Assembly (NCBI GenBank): GCA_013151415.1
Contig: JAADII010000183.1
Coordinates: 1-39,439, forward strand
Length of the DNA: 39,439 bases
Source: Chloroflexota bacterium
GTDB taxonomy: Bacteria > Chloroflexota > Anaerolineae > J102
Direction: 5' to 3'
Below the pieces are notes generated by a model that was not told where the DNA came from, did not search any database, and was given only the letters and a program-made list of their open reading frames with translations. Of this stretch, positions 25,321 through 34,141 are shown piece after piece. Position 1 is the stretch's first letter, and every line of letters starts with the position of its first letter. Position numbers and translations under genes: made by a program.

Positions 25321-26241
25321 TTAAACGCGCTCAATGCGCCGTTGGCCAAAAATACCCTCAGGGCGAATGAGCAAGACGATCATCAATACAATATAAGGCA
25401 CGATTTCAGCGGAATTGCGAATGATCTGGACCTTGGAGGCCGACACCAGGCCGCTCGAAAGGCCGATGATCAATCCGCCGACGATGACGCCGGGGATGGA
25501 TTCCAGTCCGCCTAAAAGCACTGCGGGGAAAGCGGCCAGCACCAGCACCGAAAGGCTGAGATCGAGGCCGCTGGACGTGGCCAAAAGCACGCCGCCCACT
25601 GTCGCGACCATGCCCGCCATGGCCCAGGAAATGCCGAAGATGCGGTTGATGCGCAGACCTATGCTCTGCGCCAGTTCGTGGTCTTCGGATGCGCCGCGCA
25701 TGGCCAGGCCCGTGCGCGTGAAGCGAAAGAACGCCCCAATGAGAATAACGCCCAACATGGCCACCACAAACGACCAAACCAGGTTTTGTTTGAGAATGAT
25801 GACGATGTTGCGGTCGTTATAAATGAAGGGCGTGACGATTTTATAAGGGTTTGCGGCCGAGAATATTTGGGGAAAATTGCGCTGCGCGCCGCCAAAAAGC
25901 AGCAGGGCGGTCCCTTGCAAAAATTGTCCCAGGGCCAGCGTCATCAAGATGATGGCCAGCAGAGGCTGCCCGGTCATGGGGCGCAGGGCCAACCGCTCGA
26001 TGACCAGACCCAATAAGGCCGAGGCCGCCAATGCCAGGGCGATGGCCAGCCAAAGGGGCAATCCCTGCTCGACCGCCAACCACCAAGTGAAGAGCGTCCC
26101 CAACAAGAGCAATTGTCCTTGCGCAAAATTGAAAATATAGGAGGATTTGAAAATGAGCACCAAGCCTAAGGCCATGAGCGCGATAGGACCGCCGGCCAAC
26201 AGGCCGCTAACTGCAAATTGAGGTACGAGTTGCCAGTTCAT
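25321..26241 (-). CDS. livH: Branched-chain amino acid-type ABC transporter permease LivH
   Basis: A 306-residue membrane protein with about eight hydrophobic segments. ATG 26241 (MNWQLVPQFAVSG) is preferred because it lies one base after the ligase stop codon and starts at the usual family position; an upstream in-frame start would overlap the ligase gene. LivH hallmarks are GLVLIFKSSYIFNFAQGQLL near the N-terminus, the coupling segment GLAMRGASEDHELAQSIGL, and LLIRPEGIFGQRR at the end. No strong ribosome binding site is seen, so translation may be coupled to the ligase. Confidence 0.9.
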   Translation of the reverse strand: MNWQLVPQFAVSGLLAGGPIALMALGLVLIFKSSYIFNFAQGQLLLLGTLFTWWLAVEQGLPLWLAIALALAASALLGLVIERLALRPMTGQPLLAIILMTLALGQFLQGTALLLFGGAQRNFPQIFSAANPYKIVTPFIYNDRNIVIILKQNLVWSFVVAMLGVILIGAFFRFTRTGLAMRGASEDHELAQSIGLRINRIFGISWAMAGMVATVGGVLLATSSGLDLSLSVLVLAAFPAVLLGGLESIPGVIVGGLIIGLSSGLVSASKVQIIRNSAEIVPYIVLMIVLLIRPEGIFGQRRIERV

Positions 26242-26242
26242 A

Positions 26243-28162
26243 TTAATCCGTGAGTTCTTGTATGCGTAATGTGGTGTCAATAACGCCGACGCGGCCGTCG
26301 CGATATTTTACAGTCGCTTGCACGCGCACCTCGTCGCGGCCGTCGTAAAGCGCGTCGATGATATCTGAGTAACGGTCGGCCAGGAAACGGCGTCGCAGTT
26401 TGCGCGTGCGCGTCATTTCCCCTTCATCTGCGTCGAATTCCTTGTGCAAGAGCGCAAATTTTCGTACGCGTGCAGGTTCGGGCAGGGTGCGATTGACCTT
26501 TTCGATGTCTTCTCGGATCAGTTGGTAGACTTCAGGTTTTTGTGAAAGGTCGGTGTAAGTGGTGTAGGCCAGGCCGCGTTTTTCGGCCCACCGGCCCACA
26601 TTGTCGAAATCGATGGTGATCAACGCAGTCACATAGCCCTTGGTTTCGTCGCCGATGGTCATGGCGTGGCTGATGTAAGGGCTAAATTTCAGGCGGCCTT
26701 CGATGTATTGGGGCGAATATTTGTCGCCGCTCCCCAGCGAGATCATGTCCTTCATGCGGTCAAGATAAATAAGATGCCCATCCTCATCGATATAGCCTGC
26801 ATCGCCGGTGCGAAACCACTTGACGCCCTTCTCATCAATGTAAAGGGCTTCGTCTGTGGCTTCGGGGTTTTTGTGATAACCGGCGAATAGACCATCGCTG
26901 GTCAGATAGATCTCGCCTTCGGGTGAGATCATCATCTTTGCGCCGGGCAAGGGCACGCCCACAGATTCGAATTTGATATCGTCCTGACGGTGCGCGACCG
27001 CGCCGCCCGTGAGCTCGGTGGAGCCATAAATCTGGCGCAAGGGCAGGCCCAATGCCAGGAAAAAACGGATCACATCCGGGCTGAGGGCCGCGCCTGAAGT
27101 ATAGGCCGTGCGCGCCTTATGCAAACCGAATTGGCTGAGCATGGGATTGAAAATGGCCAATTTGCCCAGTTGGTATAACAAGCGCCAATGCCAGGGGATG
27201 TGTTGCTTGGCCAAACGATAATCGGCCACCTTATATCCAATGGGGAGAAAGATGCGATATAACATGCGGTTGAACCAGGTCGCGTCGATCATGCGCACCT
27301 GGATCATGGCCACCAGGTTTTCCCATAAGCGGGAGTTGTAAAGCAGAGAGTCGGGCGCGATCTCGCGAATATTGGCCTGAACCGTCTCGGGGCTTTCCGC
27401 GAAATTGAGGATCACGCCGTGGGTCGTATGCGGGCCAATATCGAGCGCCGCGCCGCCGATCCAGGCCATAGGGATGAATGAGAGGAAATTATCGGTGGGA
27501 TAACGCGGATCGATGGCGGCAAAGGCGAAGGCTTCATAGATAAAATTGCGATGGGTGATCATCGCGCCTTTGGGAAGCCCGGTGGTTCCTGAGGTGTAGC
27601 AAAACATGGCCATGTCCTCGCCCCGCCCTTCGGCGATGATCGCGTCGAACCGATCGGGGGCTTGTTCGGCCGCGGCCCGTCCCAAAGCTTCCACATCCTT
27701 AAAATCCATAAGCCATGGATCGTTATAATGCCACATGCCCCGCTCGTCCCAATAGATCACCTTATTCACGCGCGGAACCTGCTCTTTAATCTCTAATAAC
27801 TTGTCGCATTGCTCCTGATCGCCGGCCAAGACAAAAGTTGCGTCGGAGTGGTTGACTACATACTCGACCTCGTTTGGCGTGACATCGGTGAAGATGCCCA
27901 CCACGGTCGCCCCCACAGCCATGATGGCCAGCGCGCCCCAGAGATATTCGCGATCGTTATCACCAATGATGGCCACCCGATCGCCTCGCTTCAACCCCAA
28001 TTCCAATAGACCCAAGCCAAAATCGCGCACATGCTCATATTCTTGATCCCAAGTGAAGCGTTGCCAAATGCCGAGGTCTTTTTGACGCGAGGCCACTTTA
28101 TCGGTCCCGCGATACTTTTTCACATGCTGGAGCCAGTGTTGGGGTAGGGTCTCAGGTGTCAT
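26243..28162 (-). CDS. AMP-dependent acyl-CoA ligase (long-chain type)
   Basis: A 639-residue adenylate-forming enzyme that activates a carboxylic acid with ATP and joins it to CoA. The phosphate-binding loop is CYTSGTTGLPKGAMITH, the adenine motif is YGSTELTGG (usually YGxTE), the hinge aspartate region is WFRTGDAGYIDEDGH with LDRMKDMISLGSGDKYSP, and the C-terminal lysine region is EGEMTRTRKLRRRF. Size and layout match long-chain fatty acyl-CoA synthetases. It is embedded between livG and livH; similar operons in proteobacteria pair Liv-type importers with ligases for aromatic or fatty acids, so an imported carboxylate may be activated on entry. Substrate unproven. Confidence 0.88.
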   Translation of the reverse strand: MTPETLPQHWLQHVKKYRGTDKVASRQKDLGIWQRFTWDQEYEHVRDFGLGLLELGLKRGDRVAIIGDNDREYLWGALAIMAVGATVVGIFTDVTPNEVEYVVNHSDATFVLAGDQEQCDKLLEIKEQVPRVNKVIYWDERGMWHYNDPWLMDFKDVEALGRAAAEQAPDRFDAIIAEGRGEDMAMFCYTSGTTGLPKGAMITHRNFIYEAFAFAAIDPRYPTDNFLSFIPMAWIGGAALDIGPHTTHGVILNFAESPETVQANIREIAPDSLLYNSRLWENLVAMIQVRMIDATWFNRMLYRIFLPIGYKVADYRLAKQHIPWHWRLLYQLGKLAIFNPMLSQFGLHKARTAYTSGAALSPDVIRFFLALGLPLRQIYGSTELTGGAVAHRQDDIKFESVGVPLPGAKMMISPEGEIYLTSDGLFAGYHKNPEATDEALYIDEKGVKWFRTGDAGYIDEDGHLIYLDRMKDMISLGSGDKYSPQYIEGRLKFSPYISHAMTIGDETKGYVTALITIDFDNVGRWAEKRGLAYTTYTDLSQKPEVYQLIREDIEKVNRTLPEPARVRKFALLHKEFDADEGEMTRTRKLRRRFLADRYSDIIDALYDGRDEVRVQATVKYRDGRVGVIDTTLRIQELTD

Positions 28163-28220
28163 GAAGCGGTGGTTGCGTATTGCGTAGAGAAATCGAATGA
28201 AGGGTTATCTTTTCAGGCTG

Positions 28221-29000
28221 TCAAATATGTTCTTGCCCCAGGTAGGCATTGATCACTTCGGGGTTGGTGCGGATTTCCTCAGGCGTTCCTTCGGCGATCT
28301 TGCGGCCAAAATCGAGGACTATGACGCGATCAGCAATGTCCATCACCAGGCCCATATCATGTTCGATGAGCACCAGGGTGACGCCTCGCAATTCGTGCGC
28401 GTCCAATATGAAGCGGGCCATGTCTTCTTTCTCTTCCTGGTTCATGCCTGTCATGGGTTCGTCCAACAACAGGAGCTTTGGCTCCAGAGCCAGCGCCCGA
28501 CCCAGTTCGACGCGTTTTCGCAACCCATGCGGCAGTGCGCCCACCACGGTTTTGCGGATGGCTTCCATCTCCAGAAAATCGATGATCTCTTCCACCACTT
28601 CTCGGTGCCGCAGGTCTTCGCGATGGGCGAATCCCCAATAGGCCAGACAGGCCAGCATGCCCGATTTCATATGAATATGTCGGGCGGCCATCAGGTTGTC
28701 TAGCGTGCTGAGACCGGTGTAAAGGGCGATATTTTGAAACGTGCGGGCGATGCCCAGTCCGGCGATTTGCGAAGGCTTGGTTTTGGTGAGGTCGCGACCC
28801 TCGAACAAAATGCGCCCTTTGGTCGGTTTATAGAAGTTGCTGATACAGTTGAGCAAACTCGTTTTCCCCGCGCCATTTGGCCCAATGATAGCCAGGATTT
28901 CCCCTTCGCGCACGTCACAGCTCACATGTGAAAGCGCCTGCACGCGACCAAAATTAAGGCTAACTTGGTCCACGGTCAAGAGAACCGGGCTGTTTCCCAT
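28221..29000 (-). CDS. livG: Branched-chain amino acid-type ABC transporter ATP-binding protein LivG
   Basis: A 259-residue ATPase and first gene of the operon. Walker A is GPNGAGKTSLL, the Q-loop is ARTFQNIALYTGLS, the signature is LPHGLRKRVELGRAL (LPHG in place of LSGG, a common LivG variant in this transporter subgroup), Walker B is LLLLDEPMTGMN and the switch histidine lies in LVLIEHDMGLVM. EGTPEEIRTNPEVINAYLG at the end is the LivG tail. ATG 29000 follows AAAGGAG with a 5-base gap. The promoter is at 29106-29079. Confidence 0.92.
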   Translation of the reverse strand: MGNSPVLLTVDQVSLNFGRVQALSHVSCDVREGEILAIIGPNGAGKTSLLNCISNFYKPTKGRILFEGRDLTKTKPSQIAGLGIARTFQNIALYTGLSTLDNLMAARHIHMKSGMLACLAYWGFAHREDLRHREVVEEIIDFLEMEAIRKTVVGALPHGLRKRVELGRALALEPKLLLLDEPMTGMNQEEKEDMARFILDAHELRGVTLVLIEHDMGLVMDIADRVIVLDFGRKIAEGTPEEIRTNPEVINAYLGQEHI

Positions 29001-29078
29001 CGAAACTCCTTTCGTTTAAGTGGTTGGAGAAGCCGTTCATGCCGCGTCGGACGCTTCCGAGGCGGTGGGGGTGGCTGT

Positions 29079-29106
29079 AGTTTAGGGATTTCGCCGCGTT
29101 TGTCAA
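29079..29106 (-). promoter_or_regulatory. Promoter of liv-ligase operon
   Basis: On the minus strand TTGACA (29106-29101), a 16-base spacer and TAAACT (29084-29079). Transcription would begin near 29072, about 70 bases before the livG ATG. It is divergent from, and about 50 bases from, the marR promoter. Confidence 0.65.
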
Positions 29107-29154
29107 ATCGCGCGACCCCAGCGCGTGCCTCTCCCTTTTCTTATCGTCGCAAAT

Positions 29155-29192
29155 TTGCCAGGAAATCATCACATGTCGTACAATTCGATGTG
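29155..29192 (+). promoter_or_regulatory. marR promoter with overlapping palindrome
   Basis: TTGCCA (29155-29160), an 18-base spacer and TACAAT (29179-29184). An imperfect palindrome, CACATgTCG (29170-29178) and CGATGTG (29186-29192) around TACAATT, is centred on the -10. Its size and position fit a MarR-type operator for autoregulation. Confidence 0.5.
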
Positions 29193-29221
29193 TTACTATT
29201 TTTGAGGTTTGACGCTTGAAA

Positions 29222-29311
29222 ATGAGTGAAGCAAGACGCCAACCATTGGTGGTGGGCTTGCGAGCCATTTTCCTTACGATGTTTTCCCGCGAGCATCGGT
29301 GTATGGCATAA
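29222..29311 (+). CDS. Possible 29-codon upstream ORF of marR
   Basis: ATG 29222 opens a 29-residue frame (MSEARRQPLVVGLRAIFLTM at its start) ending at 29311, seven bases before the first marR ATG and inside the predicted marR leader. The marR ribosome binding site lies between this stop and that ATG, as in translational coupling. It has no clear ribosome binding site of its own and no known family; it may be chance. Confidence 0.2.
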   Translation: MSEARRQPLVVGLRAIFLTMFSREHRCMA

Positions 29312-29318
29312 AGGGTGC

Positions 29319-29840
29319 ATGATGAAACACCATCGGCTTCACTATAAAGAAGTGCTGCACGATCTCTTGGCCGAGCAGGGCGTCAGCGATATCCAGGGCG
29401 TTGAGATCATGCGGTTGGTGCGCATGATTTCCGTCGCTTATGAAACCATCCTCAGCGCCCGGATGCGAGAGAAGGGGCTTTCGGGCCCGCGATGGCGGCT
29501 TTTGCTTCACTTATATATGGCCGAAAGGATGGGGCTTTCTCCCCTTTCTCCCACCCAGTTGAGCAAATTACAACATGTTTCCAAAAACACCATCAGCTCT
29601 TTATTGCGCTCATTGGAGGAGCAGGGTTTGGTGGTGAGGGAAATCAATCCCTTGGACCGCCGCCAGATACATCTTCGGCTCACCGATGCAGCTCGCGAAC
29701 ACATTCGCCAGGTCACGCCGCAACATGTGCGCTTGCTCAATGAGCTGGCCGCGGGTTTGACGGATGACGAACGCGAGCAACTCATTCATCTCTTGCAAAA
29801 ACTGCGCCAATCCATGAAGCATTATCAACAAGAGTGCTGA
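29319..29840 (+). CDS. MarR family transcriptional regulator
   Basis: About 173 residues. The tandem ATGs 29319 and 29322 follow AAGGGTG; an upstream frame extension lacks a site. The winged helix-turn-helix is clear: LSPTQLSKLQHVSKNTISSL (recognition helix), LLRSLEEQGLVVREINPLDR and RQIHLRLTDAAREHI (wing, with the DRR signature). Flanking helices would form the dimer interface. MarR proteins usually repress divergent genes and release DNA on binding small aromatic or acyl ligands. Divergence from the liv-ligase operon, and the palindrome at its own promoter, suggest it controls that operon in response to the transported acid or its CoA ester. Confidence 0.87.
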   Translation: MMKHHRLHYKEVLHDLLAEQGVSDIQGVEIMRLVRMISVAYETILSARMREKGLSGPRWRLLLHLYMAERMGLSPLSPTQLSKLQHVSKNTISSLLRSLEEQGLVVREINPLDRRQIHLRLTDAAREHIRQVTPQHVRLLNELAAGLTDDEREQLIHLLQKLRQSMKHYQQEC

Positions 29841-29945
29841 TCACGGATTCCACGGAGGAGCTCTTATTTGATTACAGACGATGGACGATAACACGATGAG
29901 GGCCCAGCCCCAATTATCCGCCCCATCCTCCTAACGCCCCAAAAT

Positions 29946-30023
29946 CCAGTATCCCAGTATCCAATATCCTAGTATCCAATATCCCAGTATCTAATACCCC
30001 AGTATCTAATACCCAATTATCCC
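29946..30023 (+). repeat. Tandem CAGTATCCAATATC-type repeat
   Basis: About ten degenerate copies of a 7-8 base unit (AGTATCCCAGTATCC, AATATCCTAGTATCC, CAGTATCTAATACCC) between marR and the first exporter gene. It is the same repeat family as at 23962-24103, in the TATCCAAT orientation only. Confidence 0.7.
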
Positions 30024-30041
30024 CTCACCCCGGAGGCTCTT

Positions 30042-31940
30042 TTGCAAGCATCCCTCACTTTACGTCGCGGCCAACGCAACAAGAAAGAGGCGCGCGTTGG
30101 TCTTAAACCATTGTGGCGGGCCATTCGTTATCTGGGCCATTACCGGCGCACCGCGCTGGCCGCTTATCTTTTTCTCTTTGTTAGTGTGGCCGCGCAGCTC
30201 ATGGTGCCGCAAATGGTGCAAAATGTGCTAGACGCGGTGACCAATGGCATGATCGCGCAACAGCTGAAGCAAGCGCCATCCGCACTTCTGCCCTTGGCTC
30301 TTGAGCGTTTGCAGTGGAGTGAGCGCCAATTCGAAGAATACGTCAGTCATCCTGAGCAGGCGCTCTATTGGGCTGTGGGTCTCATTATTCTCTTTGCGCT
30401 CATGCGAGGCTTCTTCGCCTTCGCTCAAACCTATATGTCGGAAAAGGCGAGTCAGTTCGTCGCCTTCGACATGCGCAACGACCTGTTCGCCAAGATTCAG
30501 CGGCTGAGCTTTAGTTATCACGATCGCAACCAGACCGGCCAGCTGATGGTGCGGGCCACCGATGATGTGGAAAAAGTGCGCATGTTCATTGGTCAGGGCT
30601 TGCTGTTGGCCTTGCAGGCGCTGCTCCTGCTCACCGGCACGCTGATCATTCTCTTTCTCACCAATGTGCGGCTCACACTCATCGTGTTGCCCATTTTGCC
30701 CCTGGCATTGGTGCTGTTTATGGTCTTTGGGGCCATCAGCCAGCCCCTTTTCAGCGAGGTGCAGCGCCGTCTTTCCCGGCTCAACACGATCTTGCAAGAA
30801 AATTTGGCTGGAATTCAGGTGGTGAAGGCTTTTGCTCGAGAGAAGGCCGAGCAAGAAAAATTCGACGCTTCGGCCGAATCGTTGATGGAGCAGCAAATCC
30901 GCGTCGCTCGCATTTTTAGCTTTCTTTTCCCGGTGATTTTCTTGCTTGCCAATTTAGGTCAGGCTGCGGTGCTTTACTTCGGCGGCAAACAACTCATCGA
31001 CAATACGCTCAGTTTTGGCGAATGGCAGAAATTTAGCCTGTATCTTGTCTATGTGTTTTTCCCCATTGGTCAGTTAGGGTTCATCATTAGCCAGATGAGC
31101 CAGGCCAGCGCCAGCGCCAAGCGCATTTTTGATATTCTGGACGCGCGCAGCGATGTGAGCGAAAAGCCGGACGCGATTGAGCTGCCCGCGATTCAAGGAC
31201 GGGTGACATTCGATGATGTGTCCTTTCGTTATTATAGCAGTGGCCATTGGGTGCTTTCGCATGTGAGCTTCGAAGCCAGACCCGGCGAGACTGTGGCCTT
31301 GCTTGGCGCGACCGGCAGCGGCAAAACCACCATTATCAATCTGATTCCCCGCTTCTACGATCCCACCGAAGGCCGGGTGTTGGTCGATGGCTACGACTTG
31401 CGCGATGTAAAAATTGAATCATTGCGCCGTCAGATAGGCATTGTGTTGCAAGAAACCACGTTATTCAGCGGCACAATTCGCGACAATATCGCTTTTGGTC
31501 GGCCCGACGCCAGCCAGGATGAGATCGTTGCAGCCGCCAAAGCCGCGGCCGCTCATGAGTTCATTATGAGTTTTCCCCAGGGTTACGAGACGCCTGTAGG
31601 CGAGCGCGGCGCCACCCTGAGCGGAGGCCAAAAACAACGCATCGCCATTGCTCGCGCCCTGCTCATGGACCCGCGCATTCTCATCCTCGATGACTCCACC
31701 AGCAGCGTGGATGTGGCCACCGAGGCCAAAATCCAGCGAGCGCTGGATGAGTTGATGGTGGGGCGCACCAGCTTTGTCATCGCCCAACGCATCAGCACGG
31801 TGCTCAATGCCGACCAAATCCTGGTGTTGGACCGAGGTCGCATTGTGGCACGCGGCAAACATGCCGATTTGCTAGAAAACAGCCCCGAATACGCGGAGAT
31901 TTATTATAGTCAGCTGGTGGAGGACGCGGTTCAGAGTTGA
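30042..31940 (+). CDS. ABC exporter half-transporter, degenerate-site subunit
   Basis: A 632-residue membrane ATPase with six N-terminal membrane segments and a C-terminal nucleotide-binding domain. The start is TTG 30042, set by GGAGG at 30032-30036; no ATG is suitably placed. Walker A is GATGSGKTT (about 420), the signature is the canonical LSGGQ (about 525), but Walker B reads ILILDDSTSSVD with aspartate in place of the catalytic glutamate, and the switch loop is FVIAQRIST with glutamine in place of histidine. These are the marks of the catalytically weak partner of heterodimeric exporters such as TM287/288. Its partner is the next gene. Substrates are typically drugs, lipids or peptides. 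Confidence 0.9.
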   Translation: MQASLTLRRGQRNKKEARVGLKPLWRAIRYLGHYRRTALAAYLFLFVSVAAQLMVPQMVQNVLDAVTNGMIAQQLKQAPSALLPLALERLQWSERQFEEYVSHPEQALYWAVGLIILFALMRGFFAFAQTYMSEKASQFVAFDMRNDLFAKIQRLSFSYHDRNQTGQLMVRATDDVEKVRMFIGQGLLLALQALLLLTGTLIILFLTNVRLTLIVLPILPLALVLFMVFGAISQPLFSEVQRRLSRLNTILQENLAGIQVVKAFAREKAEQEKFDASAESLMEQQIRVARIFSFLFPVIFLLANLGQAAVLYFGGKQLIDNTLSFGEWQKFSLYLVYVFFPIGQLGFIISQMSQASASAKRIFDILDARSDVSEKPDAIELPAIQGRVTFDDVSFRYYSSGHWVLSHVSFEARPGETVALLGATGSGKTTIINLIPRFYDPTEGRVLVDGYDLRDVKIESLRRQIGIVLQETTLFSGTIRDNIAFGRPDASQDEIVAAAKAAAAHEFIMSFPQGYETPVGERGATLSGGQKQRIAIARALLMDPRILILDDSTSSVDVATEAKIQRALDELMVGRTSFVIAQRISTVLNADQILVLDRGRIVARGKHADLLENSPEYAEIYYSQLVEDAVQS

Positions 31941-31971
31941 ATTCGCAGCCACAGGATGCCCTGAAAAAAGG

Positions 31972-32083
31972 TTCAACACAAAGACGTCGAAAGCGCAGAG
32001 GAGAAAAGGGAGGTTTAGAAGCCGTTTTCTCTGCAAAACCCCATAAATTTTCTCGGCGTCCTCCGCTCCTTTGCGGTGAATTC
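31972..32083. repeat. Inverted pair of CACAAAGACG-type repeat
   Basis: The left arm (31974-32008) reads AACACAAAGACGTCGAAAGC then GCAGAGGAGAAAA. The right arm (32046-32080), read on the minus strand, is CACCGCAAAGGAGCGGAGG then ACGCCGAGAAAA. They are diverged inverted copies of one motif. The 230-base gap between the exporter genes otherwise holds no gene. Confidence 0.5.
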
Positions 32084-32170
32084 GCTTTTTTCAAGAGAAA
32101 CCAGCATTGATAGAGAACTCTTTTTCTTAAGAACTCCTTTCACATAGCCCAAAAAGGTGAATTACGCACC

Positions 32171-34141
32171 ATGCACATGCAACGCGCATTGAACCAGGAA
32201 ACGCTCAAACCGCAGCGGGTGGGCGGCACTCTGCTCCGACTAGGCGTCTATTTCAAACGATACACTTGGGCGCTGCTGGCCGTGGCCGCGCTCCTGCTTC
32301 TTGGAACTTGGGCGCAGGTGACCGCGCCCGAACTTATTGGTCAGGCCGTGGATTGCTATGTCACTCCGGCGCTTGTCGGCGACGTGGCCCAGCAAACGCC
32401 CATGTCCGGCATGAGCGCCGGAGGGATGGGCCAATCGTTTCAAGATGCGGCCGGCGCGAACTGTTGGTATGAACAACTACCCCCGACCGCTTCGCAAAGC
32501 GATTTTGTAGCCGGATTGGGTCGCATCATTCTTGTCATCGTCGGGCTTTACGTGCTCAGCTCCGTCACTGGCGGTCTGATGTTTTTCCTGATGACCTGGG
32601 CCGGACAGCATGTGCTACGCGAATTGCGGGTGGCCATTTTCGATCACATTCATCGCTTGCCTCTCAGCTTTTACTCGCGACACGAAGCCGGCGACATTAT
32701 GAGCCGCATCACCAACGACACCAGCACCATCCAGCAAGTGCTCAGTTTTGCGCTGGTGCAGGTGCTCAGCGGGGGCGTTTTGCTGGTCTGGATGGTGTAC
32801 AAGATGCTTAGCCTGAATTGGGCCTACGCGTTGCTTAGCTTTGTTGTGTTGCCGTTCATGCTTATCACCACGCTTTGGTTTAGCGCTCAGGCGCGCAAGG
32901 CGTTTCGGGTCACGCGGCAAGAAATGGGCAATGTCAACGCCGATTTGCAAGAAAGCATTTCAGCCGTGCGCGAAGTGCAGGCTTTCAGTCGCGAGGAGGT
33001 GAATATCGAAAGTTTTCGCATGAGCAACGCGGCCAATCGCGACGCCAACATTCGCGCCGTCACCTTCACATCGGCCCTGGCTCCGGCATTGGAAGCGTTC
33101 GGCTTCCTGGGGATCGCGATCGTGGTTGGCGTGGGCGGCATTCTCCTTTTGCGAGGTGAGGCGCTGGGCGGGGTTCCGGTTTCGCTTGGCCTGATCATCA
33201 CCTTTCTCAACTATAGCCAGCGCTTCAACCAGCCCATCCGCCAAATTAGCATTTTGTGGACGAATTTGCAGAACGCGGTTGCGGGCGCGGAGCGCATCTT
33301 TGGTTTTTTGGATGAAGAGCCGGATATTACGGAAAAGCCGAATGCCATCGAAATGCCTCCCATCGAAGGGCGGGTCGAATTCGATCACGTGCACGCGGCC
33401 TACAATCCCGACGAACCCGTGCTCAAAGATATCAACCTGGTGGCCGAGCCGGGCCAAACCATCGCCATCGTTGGCCCCACCGGCGCGGGCAAGACCACAT
33501 TGGTCAATCTTATTCCCCGATTCTACGACGTAACCGGCGGCGCGGTGCGCATCGATGGCGTTGATGTGCGGGATGTGAAACTGGCAAGCTTGCGTCGCCA
33601 GATCGGCATCGTATTGCAAGATACGTTTCTCTTCAGCGACACGGTGATGAACAACATCCGTTTTGGTCGGCCTGAAGCCTCGGATGAGGAAGTGATGGCC
33701 GCGGCCAAACTGGCCCACGCAGACGCGTTCATCGAGCGGTTGCCTGACGGCTACCAAACCGTGCTGGGCGAACGGGGCCGCGGGTTGAGCCTGGGTCAGC
33801 GGCAGCTCCTGGCCATTGCGCGCGCGGCGTTGGCCAATCCTCGCATCTTGATTCTCGATGAAGCCACCAGCAGCGTTGACACCCGCACCGAACGTCGCAT
33901 TCAGTCTGCATTGGAAAAGCTAATGCAAGGTCGCACCACGTTTGTCATCGCCCATCGTCTGAGCACGATTCGGCATGCGGATGTGGTGCTGGCGCTTGAC
34001 CAAGGCCGGATTGTTGAGCAGGGCAGCCATGAGGCGCTGCTTGCAGCCAAAGGGTTCTATTACGAATTGTATATGAGCCAGTTTCGTCATGACCCCGCGC
34101 ACACATCCTTAAAGACCGAAGCCAATGTGACGGCGGCCTGA
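32171..34141 (+). CDS. ABC exporter half-transporter, catalytic-site subunit
   Basis: A 656-residue partner of the preceding gene. Walker A is GPTGAGKTT (about 434), Walker B is ILILDEATSSVD with the catalytic glutamate, and the switch histidine is in FVIAHRLST. Its signature is altered to LSLGQ. In the dimer the intact site would therefore be its own Walker motifs with the partner's LSGGQ, and the degenerate site the reverse. Between the first two membrane segments there is an extra external loop (about residues 61-112) with C62 and C98 and a methionine-glycine stretch. ATG 32171 has AAGGTG upstream at some distance; ATG 32177 is an alternative. Confidence 0.9.
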   Translation: MHMQRALNQETLKPQRVGGTLLRLGVYFKRYTWALLAVAALLLLGTWAQVTAPELIGQAVDCYVTPALVGDVAQQTPMSGMSAGGMGQSFQDAAGANCWYEQLPPTASQSDFVAGLGRIILVIVGLYVLSSVTGGLMFFLMTWAGQHVLRELRVAIFDHIHRLPLSFYSRHEAGDIMSRITNDTSTIQQVLSFALVQVLSGGVLLVWMVYKMLSLNWAYALLSFVVLPFMLITTLWFSAQARKAFRVTRQEMGNVNADLQESISAVREVQAFSREEVNIESFRMSNAANRDANIRAVTFTSALAPALEAFGFLGIAIVVGVGGILLLRGEALGGVPVSLGLIITFLNYSQRFNQPIRQISILWTNLQNAVAGAERIFGFLDEEPDITEKPNAIEMPPIEGRVEFDHVHAAYNPDEPVLKDINLVAEPGQTIAIVGPTGAGKTTLVNLIPRFYDVTGGAVRIDGVDVRDVKLASLRRQIGIVLQDTFLFSDTVMNNIRFGRPEASDEEVMAAAKLAHADAFIERLPDGYQTVLGERGRGLSLGQRQLLAIARAALANPRILILDEATSSVDTRTERRIQSALEKLMQGRTTFVIAHRLSTIRHADVVLALDQGRIVEQGSHEALLAAKGFYYELYMSQFRHDPAHTSLKTEANVTAA

